Shown here in pieces: positions 12,437 through 24,790 of a stretch of DNA of 64,000 nucleotides. Origin of the DNA: Cristatella mucedo (lineage: Eukaryota; Bryozoa; Phylactolaemata; Cristatellidae); contig WPIO01000035.1 in the NCBI GenBank assembly GCA_009760855.2, positions 247,501 through 311,500 on the forward strand, given 5' to 3'. The stretch's first letter is position 1. Each line of letters opens with the position of its first letter. Below the pieces are notes generated by a model. That model saw only the letters and a list, made by a program, of their open reading frames with translations, was not told the origin of the DNA and did no database searches. Both the position numbers and the translations under genes were made by a program.

Positions 12437-12959
12437 CCACCTGCCGGCTGGCTGTCCTACCCCCTCAGCCAGCCAGCCAGTCACAGCAGTGCACAATAGC
12501 AGGAATGACACAAGCCGGCCGGCTGCCAGACTCTGCTTTTGCTTGTGCTTCAGCAGCCTGCCTGCCGTAGCTGCCACTGACTGTCGCTGCTGTTGCTGCT
12601 AGTGTTGGCTGGAGCTGTGTGAGCATGCCGGGCCACCGCCGTGATCATCTGCCTCCACGTGCCTCAGCTCCGACTTCCGTGCAGTTCTGTAGGCAGCAGC
12701 AGATACAGTGCCGAAGCCGGTTAGGTGAAGCTGGCTTGGGATCAGATCGGTCTCGGATGAGCTACCCTGTGTCCACGAACCATTTCCTTTCCAAGGGATC
12801 GATCGCCCGGTAGCACTGACCTGGAGGAGGTGGTGGTGAACAATGTCTCTTCCTGCTGCTTCAAGCCACCAAAGTAGCAGCAGTGGGTAGCAGCCACATG
12901 GCCTACAGGTGTAGAGAGTGTGTAGGATCACCGACTTGTATTACTAGCACTCTGATCCA
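12437..12959. other. No gene recognised
   Basis: GC-rich, overlapping frames on both strands, no motif. Confidence 0.45.
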
Positions 12960-13258
12960 CAGCATCGGCACCCCCTCGCAGTCGCACATGCAGGGCCATC
13001 TTTCACCAGGGTCAACTGGTCAACTGAACGTGATTGAGTATCTAACTAACGCAAAGATGCTACCGACATTTCGCAAGTAAGCTGGGAGTCACGTGTAGCG
13101 TGACAGTCTGCCAGATTGTTAGTCTGCCGAAGATGGTATTATGTAAAGATTACCGACGAACTGCAGATGACTTCTATGGCAAGCAGTCGATGCTAAGACT
13201 AGAAAGTGATAAGCCAGAAGAACTGGATTATGATGACCCTGATTTGCCGATAGATTAG
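12960..13258 (+). CDS. Possible coding remnants of an unrecognised gene
   Basis: Two neighbouring frames look protein-like. One (about 12962-13076) reads SPGSTGQLNVIEYLTNAKML then PTFRK, ending at a caa|gtaagc donor. The other (about 13091-13258, different frame) reads KDYRRTADDFYGKQSMLRLE then SDKPEELDYDDPDLPID and a TAG. Their phases do not fit as direct splice partners. This could be an exon pair from one gene missing a piece, or a decayed transposon ORF. Confidence 0.28.
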
Positions 13259-13840
13259 TTGCCGATCGGCTCAACAGCCATCAGCTAACCTTCTGGCAGC
13301 TCGACTAATCACCGTGGTATAGTTTTGGCGGATCTCCCATTGGTTAATGATTGTGCCCGGTCAAGGTCAGGCATTAGCACCCCTTTCGGAATGCCTAACT
13401 GCGAGAGGAAGGAAGGAGTATTTTAAGATTCAGCCAGATAATTTGAGATATAATTTTAATTATATTAAAGTCTGTTTTCTTAATATACAGCAGCATCAGT
13501 ACATTTAACTCTAGTCAACGTTTAAGAGCATCTGCTGGATATTCAGCAAAGTTTGAGGACAGTGCTCACGATTAGTTACAGCACTCAATTGTACCATTAT
13601 GGATTATCATCTCCAGTATATTAATGCTGAGTAATCTTTGTGACTGTCAGCTAAAAATCGTGTTGGCTATTGAAACTGCAGCCAAACCGGAAAATGGAAC
13701 ACACTGACCCGAGAGTCTACCATTTGATGATTGCTATTCAGCATCATGTGCAGCCTCTGATCCGTAGATCTGTAGCTCTTCCAAGACTTTTATTACACGT
13801 GGACAGCTGTCTTGGTTAGCCTATCTCTGTCGTTGTCGGG
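13259..13840. other. No feature recognised
   Basis: An ATTAAA at 13464-13469 follows the exon-like segment ending 13258. Nothing else is seen. Confidence 0.45.
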
Positions 13841-14000
13841 CTGGCTCTCTAGGTAGAGTGGTTGGTTTTCACGACCTTGGTTCTGAGGTCGTGGGTTCGA
13901 ATCCTGAGGCGGGTGATTCTATATTGATGCTGCAAGTGATAGCGATAGCAGTAAATACTCTTCTGCTGCTTTACAAGAGAGGCTCTTAAATCAGCTAGTA
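13841..14000 (+). mobile_element. SINE family A copy
   Basis: A-box-like ctaggtagagtggttgg, B box gtgggttcgaatcctg, body gtgatagcgatagcagtaaa and end cttaaatcagctagta. It forms an inverted pair with the copy at 14191-14360. Confidence 0.9.
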
Positions 14001-14190
14001 TGAGTTAGGCTCGGCAGATCGCCCCATCAATGGAGTGTCTGCACTTCCCTACCCTGCCTCAGGCAAGCCAACCTACTGGGTTCATCTTGCAAAGTGCCTC
14101 GGAGTCGCCGGCCGGTAACTTCCCTCTCCCCAGGGATGTTGCTTGCTATCTTTGACCATGGCCACCGATGAGAGGCAGCTATAAATAAAT

Positions 14191-14360
14191 ACTAGCTGAT
14201 TAACCAGCCTCCTTTGTATAGCGACAGAAGAGCCTTTACGGCTATCACCACCGCTTGCAGTGGGGATAAAGAATCGCCCACCGCAGGATTCGAACCCACG
14301 ACCTCGGGACTGATGTCGTGAAAAGCAACCACCTACATAGTGTGCCATCACGGCTCACCA
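14191..14360 (-). mobile_element. SINE family A copy, near full length
   Basis: Reverse strand: ggtgagccgtgatggcacac start, B box gtgggttcgaatcctg, gcggtggtgatagccgtaaa body, aatcagctagtatttattta end. Both RNA polymerase III boxes are recognisable. Confidence 0.92.
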
Positions 14361-14384
14361 ATTACCATCACCAGCAGCTTCTAG

Positions 14385-15450
14385 AATAATAATGATAACA
14401 ATGTATTCTTTGAGTTGCTGACAAGCAAAGTAGCATGTGTTGACAACGAGCATGCACCAGCATACGATCATCAGCATACGTCATGCTGAAATCAGCATAT
14501 AAAAGCACGAACACACTCTGTCCCACTAGTTACAATGGCACCACATTAGTAACATGCACTGGCTCATTCACTGGTAAGCACACACGGCACACAGGATAAA
14601 GACGTCATATGGAAAAAAGACAAGTTCCCTGGGGTGCAGGGAAAGAGGAGCGGAACAGGCACTTCTTACGCTGAAGCTTTTAGCGTGCCAAGTCCGTGCT
14701 AGTGGTGACAGAAGCTGGGAGCGAGTTCCAGAATTTGGATGCATTCAAACTGAAGGCTCGATCACCAAAATATGTCAATTTAGAACAAGGAGCAGAGAGC
14801 TGTCTCGATGCCAGTAAGCTAATTGTGCGAGAGCACGTGACCTGAGAAGCATTGAGGCCGAATAGGCTGGCTGGTGCAAGCGAGTGAAACGACCTGTAGG
14901 GCAGACTGATAGGATCTTGAATTCGATTCGATTCTTGATAGTGACCCAGTGAAGCTCAGACAGAAATGGTGCGATGTGGCAGCTACGCCACTGACGACAT
15001 ACGAGAAGAGCTGCTGAGCTTTTCACCACTTGCAGACGAAAGACGGCATAGCTTGAGACTCCTGATTAAAGTGAATTGTTTTAATCTAGACACGATGTAT
15101 CAAACGTGGGAACTATTTCGGCCATCGCACTCCAGTCTATGCAGGTCCTAATTATAGAAATATTCCCCAGCTGCAACTAGGCCGACTTTGCAGTGGTGGC
15201 AATGTGTTCATCTAATGACAAGTCGTTTTAGAGCAGCTGTCCTGATTAGGGGCAGCCGTCACGGGATTGATGCTAGATTAACCAACCTTGTGGGTGAGGG
15301 GGCCTTCCAACTTTAAGGTGAGACTAGGCTTGCCGGTATTTTATTAGTTTGGTCTTGTCGTTAAGCTTCAGAAATGTGGAGGTCATCAAAGTGCGAATTT
15401 CATCGATGCAGGCTGCAAGTGAAGAGAGCCGGATACTGGCCAAAGCTGAG
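14385..15450 (-). mobile_element. L2-like LINE remnant, RT thumb to 3' end
   Basis: On the minus strand I see SSLAACIDEIRTLMTSTF followed by LKLNDKTKLI (family form LNDDKTEV), a decayed middle, then LLVCRQWRSCHIAPFLSELH and [14 protein letters not shown]. The 3' side ends in an AT-rich tail near 14385. Stops and frame changes break the ORF. Confidence 0.75.
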
Positions 15451-16685
15451 AAGAATCAAAAGGTATGTAGAGCTGAGTGAACTCCACTGTATTCAGAGGA
15501 GTATTAATTGTTTTTAAAGTATACTAACATGAATAGAAGCAAATTAAAAATTGGATCCCTTTGGGTGGCTGAACAGGTTGCAATGTTCCCCGTGAGGGGA
15601 TCGCCTTTGAGGGCATGCACACTCGTGTACGCACACTCCCTCTGATCTGCCTTGCATGCATAAATAAGTCGCTTTGAATTGTCTAGGTCACGCTTAAGGG
15701 GCTTTTAACATTGTCACACTGACCTCTACGGTTTTAACATCGTCACACTAAACTGTACGGGGTTGCAATCTCTCTCGAAAACTGGATTTCTTGGCATGCT
15801 GACTGTGCACACAAGCGACCGCAGTATATTGAAAACGGGTCGATGGATCTAACCGAGCATTGGCATTTGGCCATTTGGCACCAGGATCACCAGCATCCTG
15901 GAAACCGTGATATGACAGCCAACGGGAATGGGCCCTGAATGAATTATGAGTGTAAGCCATAGCTTCGACAAATCAACCCGAAAAACGTTTTGAAGCTTTG
16001 CTCTCACTAATCTCTGCAAACAGGAGTCGCCAAGCCAGAGTGTGGTTGACCGTTGGAATTGGCTCCGGTTTCTTAGAAATGCCAGTTAATGTAAGGTTGC
16101 AGCTTATGACTTACAAGGAAGCATCAATCTAGAGATCTGTAGACTTTCTTTTTCCTAGGATTGGTTTTGCAAATTTAGTCTTTCCATTCATTCTATCACA
16201 GTGTGCAACCAGTGTCACCCTGTGTTGCCTCTTCGGCAAGCCAAGAAACCAAGGCCTGCTTACTAGCTGATAAACCGTGTGAAAGGACGACGTCCTGCAG
16301 ACTCTCGAAATTAAAAAGGAAAAAGCCTCATCAATCTGTCACCTTCACCATATTTGAGGCAGACCTCTTTGTAAACGAGAGAAGGCAGATTTTTGCATAC
16401 GATTGCACTCGCAGGAGAAGTTCATCTCTATCGGCAGACTCTAAGCACTCATCTCGAAAGTCTGCAGATGACAGGCCCGTGCTGATGACTTTCTCGGGGA
16501 ACTCGAGAGTGCAATCCCTCTACCACTTCTACTCACATGAAAAGCCTCTGCGATCGCAGTGCCCCAATCCCACTTTCAATCCGATAATCATACCAGTGCC
16601 GACGGTAACGAAACCGGCGAATTCATTTAGTGCTAAATACCCCAAGGGATGTCGCCTCTCTAGAAAAAAGTAGGGATTATTACAT
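15451..16685. other. No gene recognised
   Basis: A 156-codon + frame (16203-16673) is non-repetitive but has no recognisable domain and is about the length expected once or more by chance in 64 kb. Confidence 0.45.
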
Positions 16686-16769
16686 CGTCCGCGGGAGTCG
16701 AACCGATGACCTCTTATACTAATGGCCTTAAGTCCTAACGAGAACGAACGCGGCCAAAGTTTTACGGAC
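16686..16769 (-). tRNA. tRNA-Leu(UAA)-like sequence, probably a pseudogene
   Basis: The minus strand reads GTCCG at the 5' end and CGGAC at the 3' end, complementary over 5 bp. It has TTGGCCGCGTTCG as a D-arm, GGACTTAAGGCC as an anticodon arm with TAA, a variable arm, and GGTTCGACTCC as B box. The T-stem has a mismatch and the D-loop is irregular, so it is more likely a decayed tRNA or SINE head than a working gene. Confidence 0.42.
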
Positions 16770-16993
16770 ACCAGTCCAAGCAGCTATCTAGAATGATTGT
16801 CAGTCGGTTCTCTTGGTGGCTCTTAACTCAACGGCTATAGCCCTGTCAATCTGCTGGTCTTGTGTCTTTGCCCTTTGACAGAGTCTGCAGTATGCCGAAT
16901 AACGGAGTGCACCGTCTGCTGCTTCCAGGGTCTATGAGCAGCTGCCTTGGCAAGGTAATCACTGATTGAGACTGTTCAGTGTCAATCGCCATC

Positions 16994-17121
16994 CTAGTTG
17001 GCCCAGGGGGTTAAGGTGCTCACCTTTGACGACCGAGATGGTGGGCTCGAGCCCTGCGGTATTTGTAAAGTGCCTGAATAGGAATTCAGTTCTCTGTTAA
17101 GGTGATCTGAAAATTAATTAT
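16994..17121 (+). mobile_element. SINE family B copy
   Basis: agttggcccagggggttaag head (A box), gtgggctcgagccctg B box, gtgcctgaataggaattcag decayed hairpin. Confidence 0.85.
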
Positions 17122-17507
17122 TGAATGCATGTATTTACATATCTCCGAGAATGGCAGGCCGTGGCAGTCGGCTGCTGCAGTTTCCAGTTGCTAAGCCACA
17201 GTACAAACCAGCTGCTGCCTGTGTGCTGCCCTGCTTGCTGGGCAGCAATGGTTGGCCAAGGCCATACGGTTGGCCATGTCTCTGAGGAGAGACTATATTG
17301 GATCCATCTTGGTGGGCTTCCCGTCTCTAACAGCAAGCACGAGTCCTTTCCCAGCCTCTCTGGGACCACCGGCTGTGGCTTCACTTACCATGTCTATGAG
17401 CCAGCGAGTCGGTGCCTCGACGGCCTCTTTAGACTAATTTGTTGGTGCTCCGCCCTCTACTTCCTTCCAGCCTCCCTTACGTCCTACCTTGAATTGGCAG
17501 GCGACTG

Positions 17508-17510
<3 letters not shown>
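17122..17510. other. No feature recognised
   Basis: A 127-codon + frame (17125-17508) overlaps an 88-codon minus frame. No motif. Confidence 0.45.

Positions 17511-17552
<42 letters not shown>
17511..17552 (+). repeat. (CA)n microsatellite
   Basis: About 20 uninterrupted CA units. Confidence 0.97.
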
Positions 17553-17553
<1 letters not shown>

Positions 17554-20538
17554 GAAACGTTACTCCCGGGTTGGCCAGCCCCAGCAGTCGTCGAGTGTGA
17601 CTCACTGGCCAGCTAGGCTGCCTGCTGACTGGCTCTGGCTGTCGGGAAGCTGAGAAAGAAGGCTCCGTCTCCTCTCATCGCTCAACCAACTCGGGATGGA
17701 GACGGTCTGGACGCGAGCCTCTGCACTATTTGTGCTAATGAGCAGCACGAATTGCAGGCTGGACAGCTGCTTGCAGCACGCGCTGGCTGCTAGCCAGCCG
17801 CCATGCTGCTGGCTGGCTGCTGGTGCAATTCCCGCCCAGGGAACCGTGCGTGGCGTTGAGGGGGCAAGTGCTAGCAGCAGCAGCTAGCCCAGAGGCGAGT
17901 CAGTGATGCCACACTGATGCACGCTGCATGCTTGTATGGCAGGCATGTGCTCCCCCAACCGAAATGCAATGGCTGCTCGATGGTTAGCCACTCTAGTGTG
18001 GTCATCGTGCTCATCCAGGCACTCGTGATTCAGCGATCGGCTTTGGATATCTTGGGAGTCCACTGCAGCCCAATCATCGGTACCCAGCCACCTGATCTGC
18101 TCCTAGAGGTTCAGAAAACCAAGTGTAGAGCCCACGGTAGTGGCAGTGGGGTAACCAGGTAGTCTGCTTCGTTAATTTACTGCCAGTCTTGCTCTGGTAT
18201 CCCGTGCAACGTTGCACAGAGATAATCAATTAAATGCCAATATCAGTGTGCTTTCAGGTCGATGGTGCCGAGTTGGAAATGGTCTCAGGGACAGAACGTA
18301 GGTATTTTAAAGTACCAGCTTGATCGACACACTTCATCAATTAAGTCATGCTGCACATCCAGAATGAATGATTATATCATAAACATCAACAGAGGTGCAG
18401 GTAATACGACCATTCGAACTTTCAAGTAGCAGTTCAGAACTAATTCTGAAGCCAAGATAAAATCGACCCTGCAATCTAATTATGTCTGTCGAAAAAACGT
18501 AAGAAAATGAGACTGCTTTAAATGGCAATGTTTTGGAGGCTCACCGACACTGATAATGACTTTTAAAACTCACTGCTGCTAATTTGCCAGTTAACAGGCT
18601 CGAGATCAATCTGCTGGCGCCCTGCCACTTTTGGCGGGTCTTCATGTTCACGAAATAATGAATAGGAGCTCAGATCGGCGGAGCCCATGATGTACCGAAA
18701 CTAACTAAGGTAGACCACAGTTTCAGCATCCATAGTAAAGCTGCATAAATGCACTGTTAGGAAAGGCCGATATTACAGAAACACAAAGTCAGTGCTCTTA
18801 GTCGTAACATCTTTTGCTCGGTTTTGCATCTCAACCACTAGAGCATTCGTGTGCTCCGAGCTAGGCTCTTTTTTACTCGAGCAGTCATGCAGAATGTGTT
18901 TACTCTTAATCTCGCAGCTTCACGTGACTTAAGAAAAAAGCATAATAATTGTTATTGTCATGCAAAATATGTGGAGCTTCCTAATAGAACTAAATCTAAA
19001 AAGCATAGGCACTTGGCATGTGCTGGAAAGGAAGCATGCCAAGACCCATCACGAAGCAAAGGGCAGCCCTCAGCCCTGAGTACCGGTTCGGTCGGGATAT
19101 TGTTTACAGTGCCTCGAAAATCTATTAGATTGATTTTGAGTGCTTTGTCGGGCTTCCCATCTTCACACTTACCTGCTTCTATTTGTTCGTCCAATAGCTT
19201 GAGTGTAGCTCTTTTCCGGCTGCTCCTATGAAGTGGTCATCCCCAGCTTCGGAAGTCCTGCACTTTACCGATTGCTCAGCTCGGAGCACAATTGACACCG
19301 TTTCATATGCCTTCCCAGCCGGCCAAAGCTGAACTGCTTTAGGCAGCTGGTGTATGCACTGCTACATTTGCTTGCCTACACTAGAAGCCGTAGCTATCGA
19401 GTGCTGCCGACGATTGGAGGTGGCCTGCCTCACACGTAGCTGCTGTCTTGAATAGCTTGGCAGCCATGGTGCTGTGCTGCTTTCTTTTTGGATTTTATGT
19501 CAACAAGCCGAATAAAAGTGTAGGCAGCACCAGGAGGCAGTGCAAGTCGTAACTCCGAGCCGTCTGCCGAAAGTTGCCAGCTCATTGCCCAGCATCGTCG
19601 AAAAATGATGCATTAGTCACGAGCCGGCAATGCAGTCCCTCCGGCTGCCTTAGTTCACTGAGAACACGGCAGGTCCCGGCTGATGCCATCACCAAAAAGG
19701 GCAGGAAGTAGACTAGAAGTAGATTAGCCGGCCTTGCTAAGGGGCAGGTTTACCCAATTATTAGTTCGGACGATCATGCTTCGTGGGCCCAGACTGTCAC
19801 TGACTGCTTCGGTAGCCAAATCTACAGAATAAGCGACCGACGGAAGCCCAAGAGAGTCCAATTTTGCAGTAGCCTGCTTATGGGTCACCAATATACCTGC
19901 TGCAGTTTCTGTCGAAGACCTTGCCAACCTATCAAGAACTCAAAGCTAAGCTAAGCTGGTTAAGCATTACGAATTGGCATGCTTTTGTTTATTGGTTCTG
20001 CTGCCAAAAGTGTGTGTGACCTGTCTAATCACCAAAGGAGCTGTCCTAGCTGAACCCGTGACACGTGTCTCCGTTGGAGTAGCCCTGTCGTTGCAATATG
20101 CACAAGTGCAAAACAAGGGTGGGGCTGATCAAGACTCCAAAAGGGGATAAGAACTTAGCCTCAGGTGTTTTAGGTTGCTGGTTCTACTCCCGACAATGAC
20201 AAGCCATACTATGTTTTCCTGCTAGCACAACGACATTCTTTGTTTTATTGTGTTGCTATATGCATGTGACTGCTGAATCAGCCACATATAGATTTGCAGT
20301 ACGATTCCTTCAAATTTGATCTGCACACTCCTACGGTTTTTATCCAGGTAGCAGCAATCAGCATCGGCTGTGAGATTTAAATGTTCATACAACACTGAGT
20401 CTGAAACTGAGCTATTCTGTAAAAGTGGCAGCTGTAGTAATAAAAGCTTTCATCGCAGAGATGATCGAGAGCAGCATGGATGCACCGCCAGGATGGGCTG
20501 CCTGGGCGTCATTGCAGCAGACCAATCGATGAAAAATA
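17553..20538. other. No feature recognised in 3 kb
   Basis: Mixed composition, only short frames, no repeat match to the families described here. Confidence 0.45.
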
Positions 20539-20679
20539 GTTTGGTCCAGCGGTGGTCAAGGTGCTCTCGCCCCAGAGACCAAGGTCTAGCTGAGGTCGTG
20601 GGCTCGAGCCGCCCCGAGGCATGTGTGAAGCACCTGAATAGAGATTAAGTTATTTAAGGGTGCTATACAAATGAATTAT
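20539..20679 (+). mobile_element. SINE family B copy
   Basis: ttggtccagcggtggtcaag head, gtgggctcgagccgcc B box, gaagcacctgaatagagatt and gggtgctatacaaatgaatt. It directly abuts an unclassified repeat at 20690. Confidence 0.88.
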
Positions 20680-20689
20680 ATGTACTTAC

Positions 20690-20985
20690 CAAAGAGTTCA
20701 AGCTTGATCAACAAGTTCACTACTGCTTCTGTCATTGCACAAGCTGAGTCTCTCACGAGCTAGTCGGGATGATCGCAAACAAATACGAATGGAATGTAAA
20801 GGGTTCCCTCCCCGTGCCGTGAATGAGTTAAAATCCCAATTATATACTGCACATGGGCAATGTTATGCTACCCACATGCCATTTCTACTAAACAGTACCT
20901 ATTCTTTGGGATTCACGACCTACATCAAAGGTAAGGATAGCTAAGTGAGACTTGCAGATGAATAATCTGAGAGTGGCAGTCTCCA
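20690..20985 (-). repeat. Unclassified interspersed repeat C, copy 1
   Basis: The minus strand aligns with 24478-24790 along its whole length: cagattattcatctgcaag, cctttgatgt.ggtcgtg, gggattttaactcattcac, catcccgactagctc, gaagcagtagtgaacttg and ctctttg|gtaagta at the end. There is no polyA, hairpin or tRNA box. Confidence 0.75.
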
Positions 20986-20987
20986 AG

Positions 20988-21065
20988 TTTGCATTTATAT
21001 AACACCTTAACCGAACTGTCTTTCTAGGCACTTTCCTTATGCTGGAAAGGAATTCCGAGATACAT
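20988..21065 (-). mobile_element. Short L2-like LINE 3' terminal fragment
   Basis: tataacaccttaaccgaact...tctaggcacttt...atgctggaaa resembles the antisense LINE 3' hairpin and adjoining UTR seen at 7310-7375 and 37260-37310. It is short and diverged. Confidence 0.5.
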
Positions 21066-21400
21066 CTGAAGAAATAGTTTCCGTTTGCCTTTTTTTGAAC
21101 CTGCCGAATTTCAGGGACAAAGCAATGACATTAGCTATTGCAGGTCTTGAAGTTTGTGGTTGACTTTTTAATTTCATATTGCTGATTGCCATATGCTCTT
21201 TATTGCAATAATGCAATAAGTAATTAACTATCGATTGGTGAATCTTTAAATGTCTTTATATCACAATAGATACGTAATGATACCATCCATCATTATTGAC
21301 ATCCCTGTATCTGTAAACTAAGTCCGGACAGTCTGTCTGAGTTCGAGAAAAGCAACAGACCGGGGGCTTTTATGCTCAGAGATTCTGAGCCCTGCCTTCT

Positions 21401-21573
21401 TGGTGAGCCGTAATGGCTCACTAGGTAAGGCAGTTGCTTTTCACGACCTCGGCCCGATGTCGTGGGTTCGAATCCTGCGGTGGTTGATCCTTCATCGCCA
21501 CTGCAAGCGTGGTGATAGCCGCAAAGGCTCTTCTGTCGCATTACAGAAAGAATAGAATGTTAAATCAGCTAGA
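21401..21573 (+). mobile_element. SINE family A copy, near full length
   Basis: Starts ggtgagccgtaatggctcac, A box region taggtaaggcagttgc, B box gtgggttcgaatcctg, body gtggtgatagccgcaaaggc, end gttaaatcagctagaa plus T run. This is the best + strand reference copy. Confidence 0.93.
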
Positions 21574-22823
21574 ATTTTTTTCTCACTCGTAGCACCATAA
21601 GGCCAGATGAGCAATAAACAGCAGATTAGTATAGCACCATTATGGTATATTGATGCACTGAAGCATAACAAGAAGAGCAATAGATGGACAGCATGTTAAT
21701 TATTTCTTCTATCTTTATGTTTTTCTTATATACATTTGCATCGTTTTTGATTATATAAATTGTTTGGCCCATTCTGTTTTTTGCAAGTTAGCAAGCTTTG
21801 TGTTTTAGCTGGACTATTTTCTGATCATCACAGCAGTTCCAGGCAACGTCCACGATCTTGTGCCCTTTTTTGCAAGGTACTAATCCTAGCCTATCTTAAA
21901 ACCGGCAAGGAGCTTACATATTCTATTCTCTAACAACGAATTCCAGAGCAAAGTGGCACGGTGGAAGAATACCGGTTTTCTAACCTCTTCGGCATGCTGA
22001 ACAGATCAACCGGTCCACGTTACTGAGGGGACGCTAGACACACTTGCCGAGCTGGCAGTCTTTTAAAAAACTAGCCAGTGTGAAGGACTCTCACCCATGT
22101 GGCTTTTGAAAACTGTATTAGTCTCAAACTTAATTTCTTGCTTGTCCCTGAAGCCAGCGATGGCCTTCAGCAACAGAGCAATAGATTAGGCCTTTTGATA
22201 TCTGCTGACAAGTTTGACTTGCAGTTTAAAAGCATCAGCATATTTCCTGTGACTTCAATGGCTGTCTGCTGGAGGAAGCACCACGAAGAGAATTACAGAA
22301 TATATTTATTTGGAAGCCACTAGTGCTTAAACTAGTTCCTTACATTTGCAGTTTAGATCAACTATTAGTTGGTACCATAAATGCTCTAGAATGTGTGTGC
22401 CTTTCCGTGGATAGGATCTTTAGCAGTAAAAACATCTGATCTCTTCAGGCCCAGCTATTTCGTGGATTTATTTTTGAGTGTCATTTATTTTCTCGGATTC
22501 TTTATATTTATGCGCAACCAAAAGGGACCGCAATCAAGTGGGGGCATTTGGCTGTACCCAAGGGACAACTCAAATATCATCAGGCTGCGGCAAGAGAAGA
22601 GACATATTCGTCCAAACATGCTCAGATTTAACTTCAGATTTAACCCAGGTCAACTCTTAGTTCGCCTTCGGCGTTTCTGTGAGCCACTTGTAATAAAAGT
22701 GTTGGCTGCCGGCCTTTTCAAAGGCGTAAGTAACAGATTAAGCAAAGTGTTGACTAATCGAAAGGCATTTGAGTGTGGTCTGGCTCAACTACTAGACGAC
22801 AGGCATGCAAGAATCCAAAGTCT
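21574..22823. other. No gene recognised
   Basis: AT-rich. The 178-codon + frame (22393-22929) runs into the microsatellite and LINE tail and has no domain. Confidence 0.45.
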
Positions 22824-22870
22824 AGCTCTCTCTCTCTCTCTCTATCTATCTATCTATTTATCTATCTATA
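22824..22870 (+). repeat. (CT)n to (TATC)n microsatellite
   Basis: Short CT run passing into TATC units, directly beside the LINE AT tail. Confidence 0.9.
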
Positions 22871-23640
22871 ATAATAATAATAATAATTCACTTGATAAAG
22901 CGCCCTCAGAGAACTTAATCTCTCTCTAGGCGCTTTACATTTGCTGTAAAGTGAAATGCAATTGAATGGTAAGTAAAATCATGCTTGAAAAACAAACGAA
23001 CTGAATAATATGGTTAGGGGTGACATGCACAGGGTCAGCATGCAAATGTGGTTAGTGGCAGCATGCACAGTGTCAGCACGCATAAGCACATCAAGGACGA
23101 ATCACAGGGACCCACTAAATGCTGTCCTAAATAGGTGTGTTTTTAGGTTCCTTTTAAATGTGGTCAGGTCAGGGGATGTTCTGACGCAGGTCGGAGGGAG
23201 TTCCAGGCTTTGGGAGCATATGAACTAAATGCACGGTCTCCAAAGGATTTAAGGTTTGTATGAGGTATTTGTAGACTGTTGGATTCCGAAAAGCGGGTGG
23301 TACGATGCTTGGCCTGATGGGGTAGTATATCTGACAGATAGGCTGGAGCCATAGAATGAAGGGACCTAAAAGTGAGCGACAAAACCTTGAAGTCAATCCG
23401 TTGCTTGACTGGCAGCCAGTGCAGGTCGGCGAGAAGTGGAGTAATGTGGCAACTGCGACACTCACGACAGACAAGCCTAGCTGCAGAGTTTTGCACCAGC
23501 TGCAATCGCCTGATCGCACATGCTGGTAGGCCAGTAAGCAGTGAGTTGCAGAAGTCGAGACGGGATGTCACGAATGCATGGACCAACTTGGACGTGGTAT
23601 CTTTATCTAAACAAGCCCGAATTTTAGCAATGTTATGAAG
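22871..23640 (-). mobile_element. L2-like LINE 3' end with intact C-terminal ORF segment
   Basis: On the minus strand, 140 codons (23164-23586) read AFVTSRLDFCNSLLTGLP, RLQLVQNSAARLVCRECRSC, HITPLLADLHWLPVKQRIDF and SFGDRAFSSYAPKAWNSLRP. This is the region after the RT domain of L2/CR1 elements. The 3' UTR follows and ends in the stem-loop AGCGCC...GGCGCT and an (ATT)n tail at 22871-22886. This is the least damaged 3' end in the window. It is 5'-truncated at a (TATC)n tract. Confidence 0.9.
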
Positions 23641-23649
23641 CTGAAAATA

Positions 23650-24155
<506 letters not shown>

Positions 24156-24477
24156 AATGGTTTGCCTGAGAGATTGTAGACATGCACGAACGAGTCTCTT
24201 CCAGCTAATCGTGAGTCCGGGATTCGATAGATATGTCAGTTTTCTATTGGTATGGTACCTGGAACACCATAGCTCTCCCTCCCCCTCTAGAATTCTGAGT
24301 GGCTTATAACAGTCACTTGGCCTGGGAAGTGAAGCTAGTAATTGAACTGAGCACTACCAGAGCCTTACCTTGTGTAAGATTGTTCTCCATCAAATAAGAA
24401 ACGGGGATTGGCTGATCGCTGATTTGAATTTTCTTACTCTAGAATAACGAAAATGCGTTTCTACGGTCAAGAAGATA

Positions 24478-24790
24478 GCCACGCTCAGATTATTCATCTG
24501 CAAGGTCATGCGTGCCCTGCATGACCTTGTGGTAGCCAAGTTCACAGCTATCCATGCCTTTGATGTCGGTCGTGCGTCCCGAAGATAAAAGCAATGTTTA
24601 GAAATGGGATGTGGAAAGCATACTATTTCCGATGCTCAGCATATAGTTGGGATTTTAACTCATTCACTGCATGGTGAAGGGAGCTTTTTGCATCCCATTT
24701 GTATGTTTTGCAAGCATCCCGACTAGCTCATGAGATGACCGAAGCAGTAGTGAACTTGATCAAGCTTGGACTCTTTGGTGAGTATATTTC
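24478..24790 (+). repeat. Unclassified interspersed repeat C, copy 2
   Basis: This copy matches 20690-20985 in opposite orientation, with about 30 extra bases near 24510 (gtcatgcgtgccctgcatga). Its right edge reads ctctttg|gtgagta. A short open frame (LRLFICKVMRALHDLVVAKF) at its left is shared only in part with the other copy. Confidence 0.75.

Noticed and set aside
16203-16673. 156-codon non-repetitive + strand frame
   Set aside because: No domain recognised, and frames of this length are expected a few times by chance in six frames of 64 kb.
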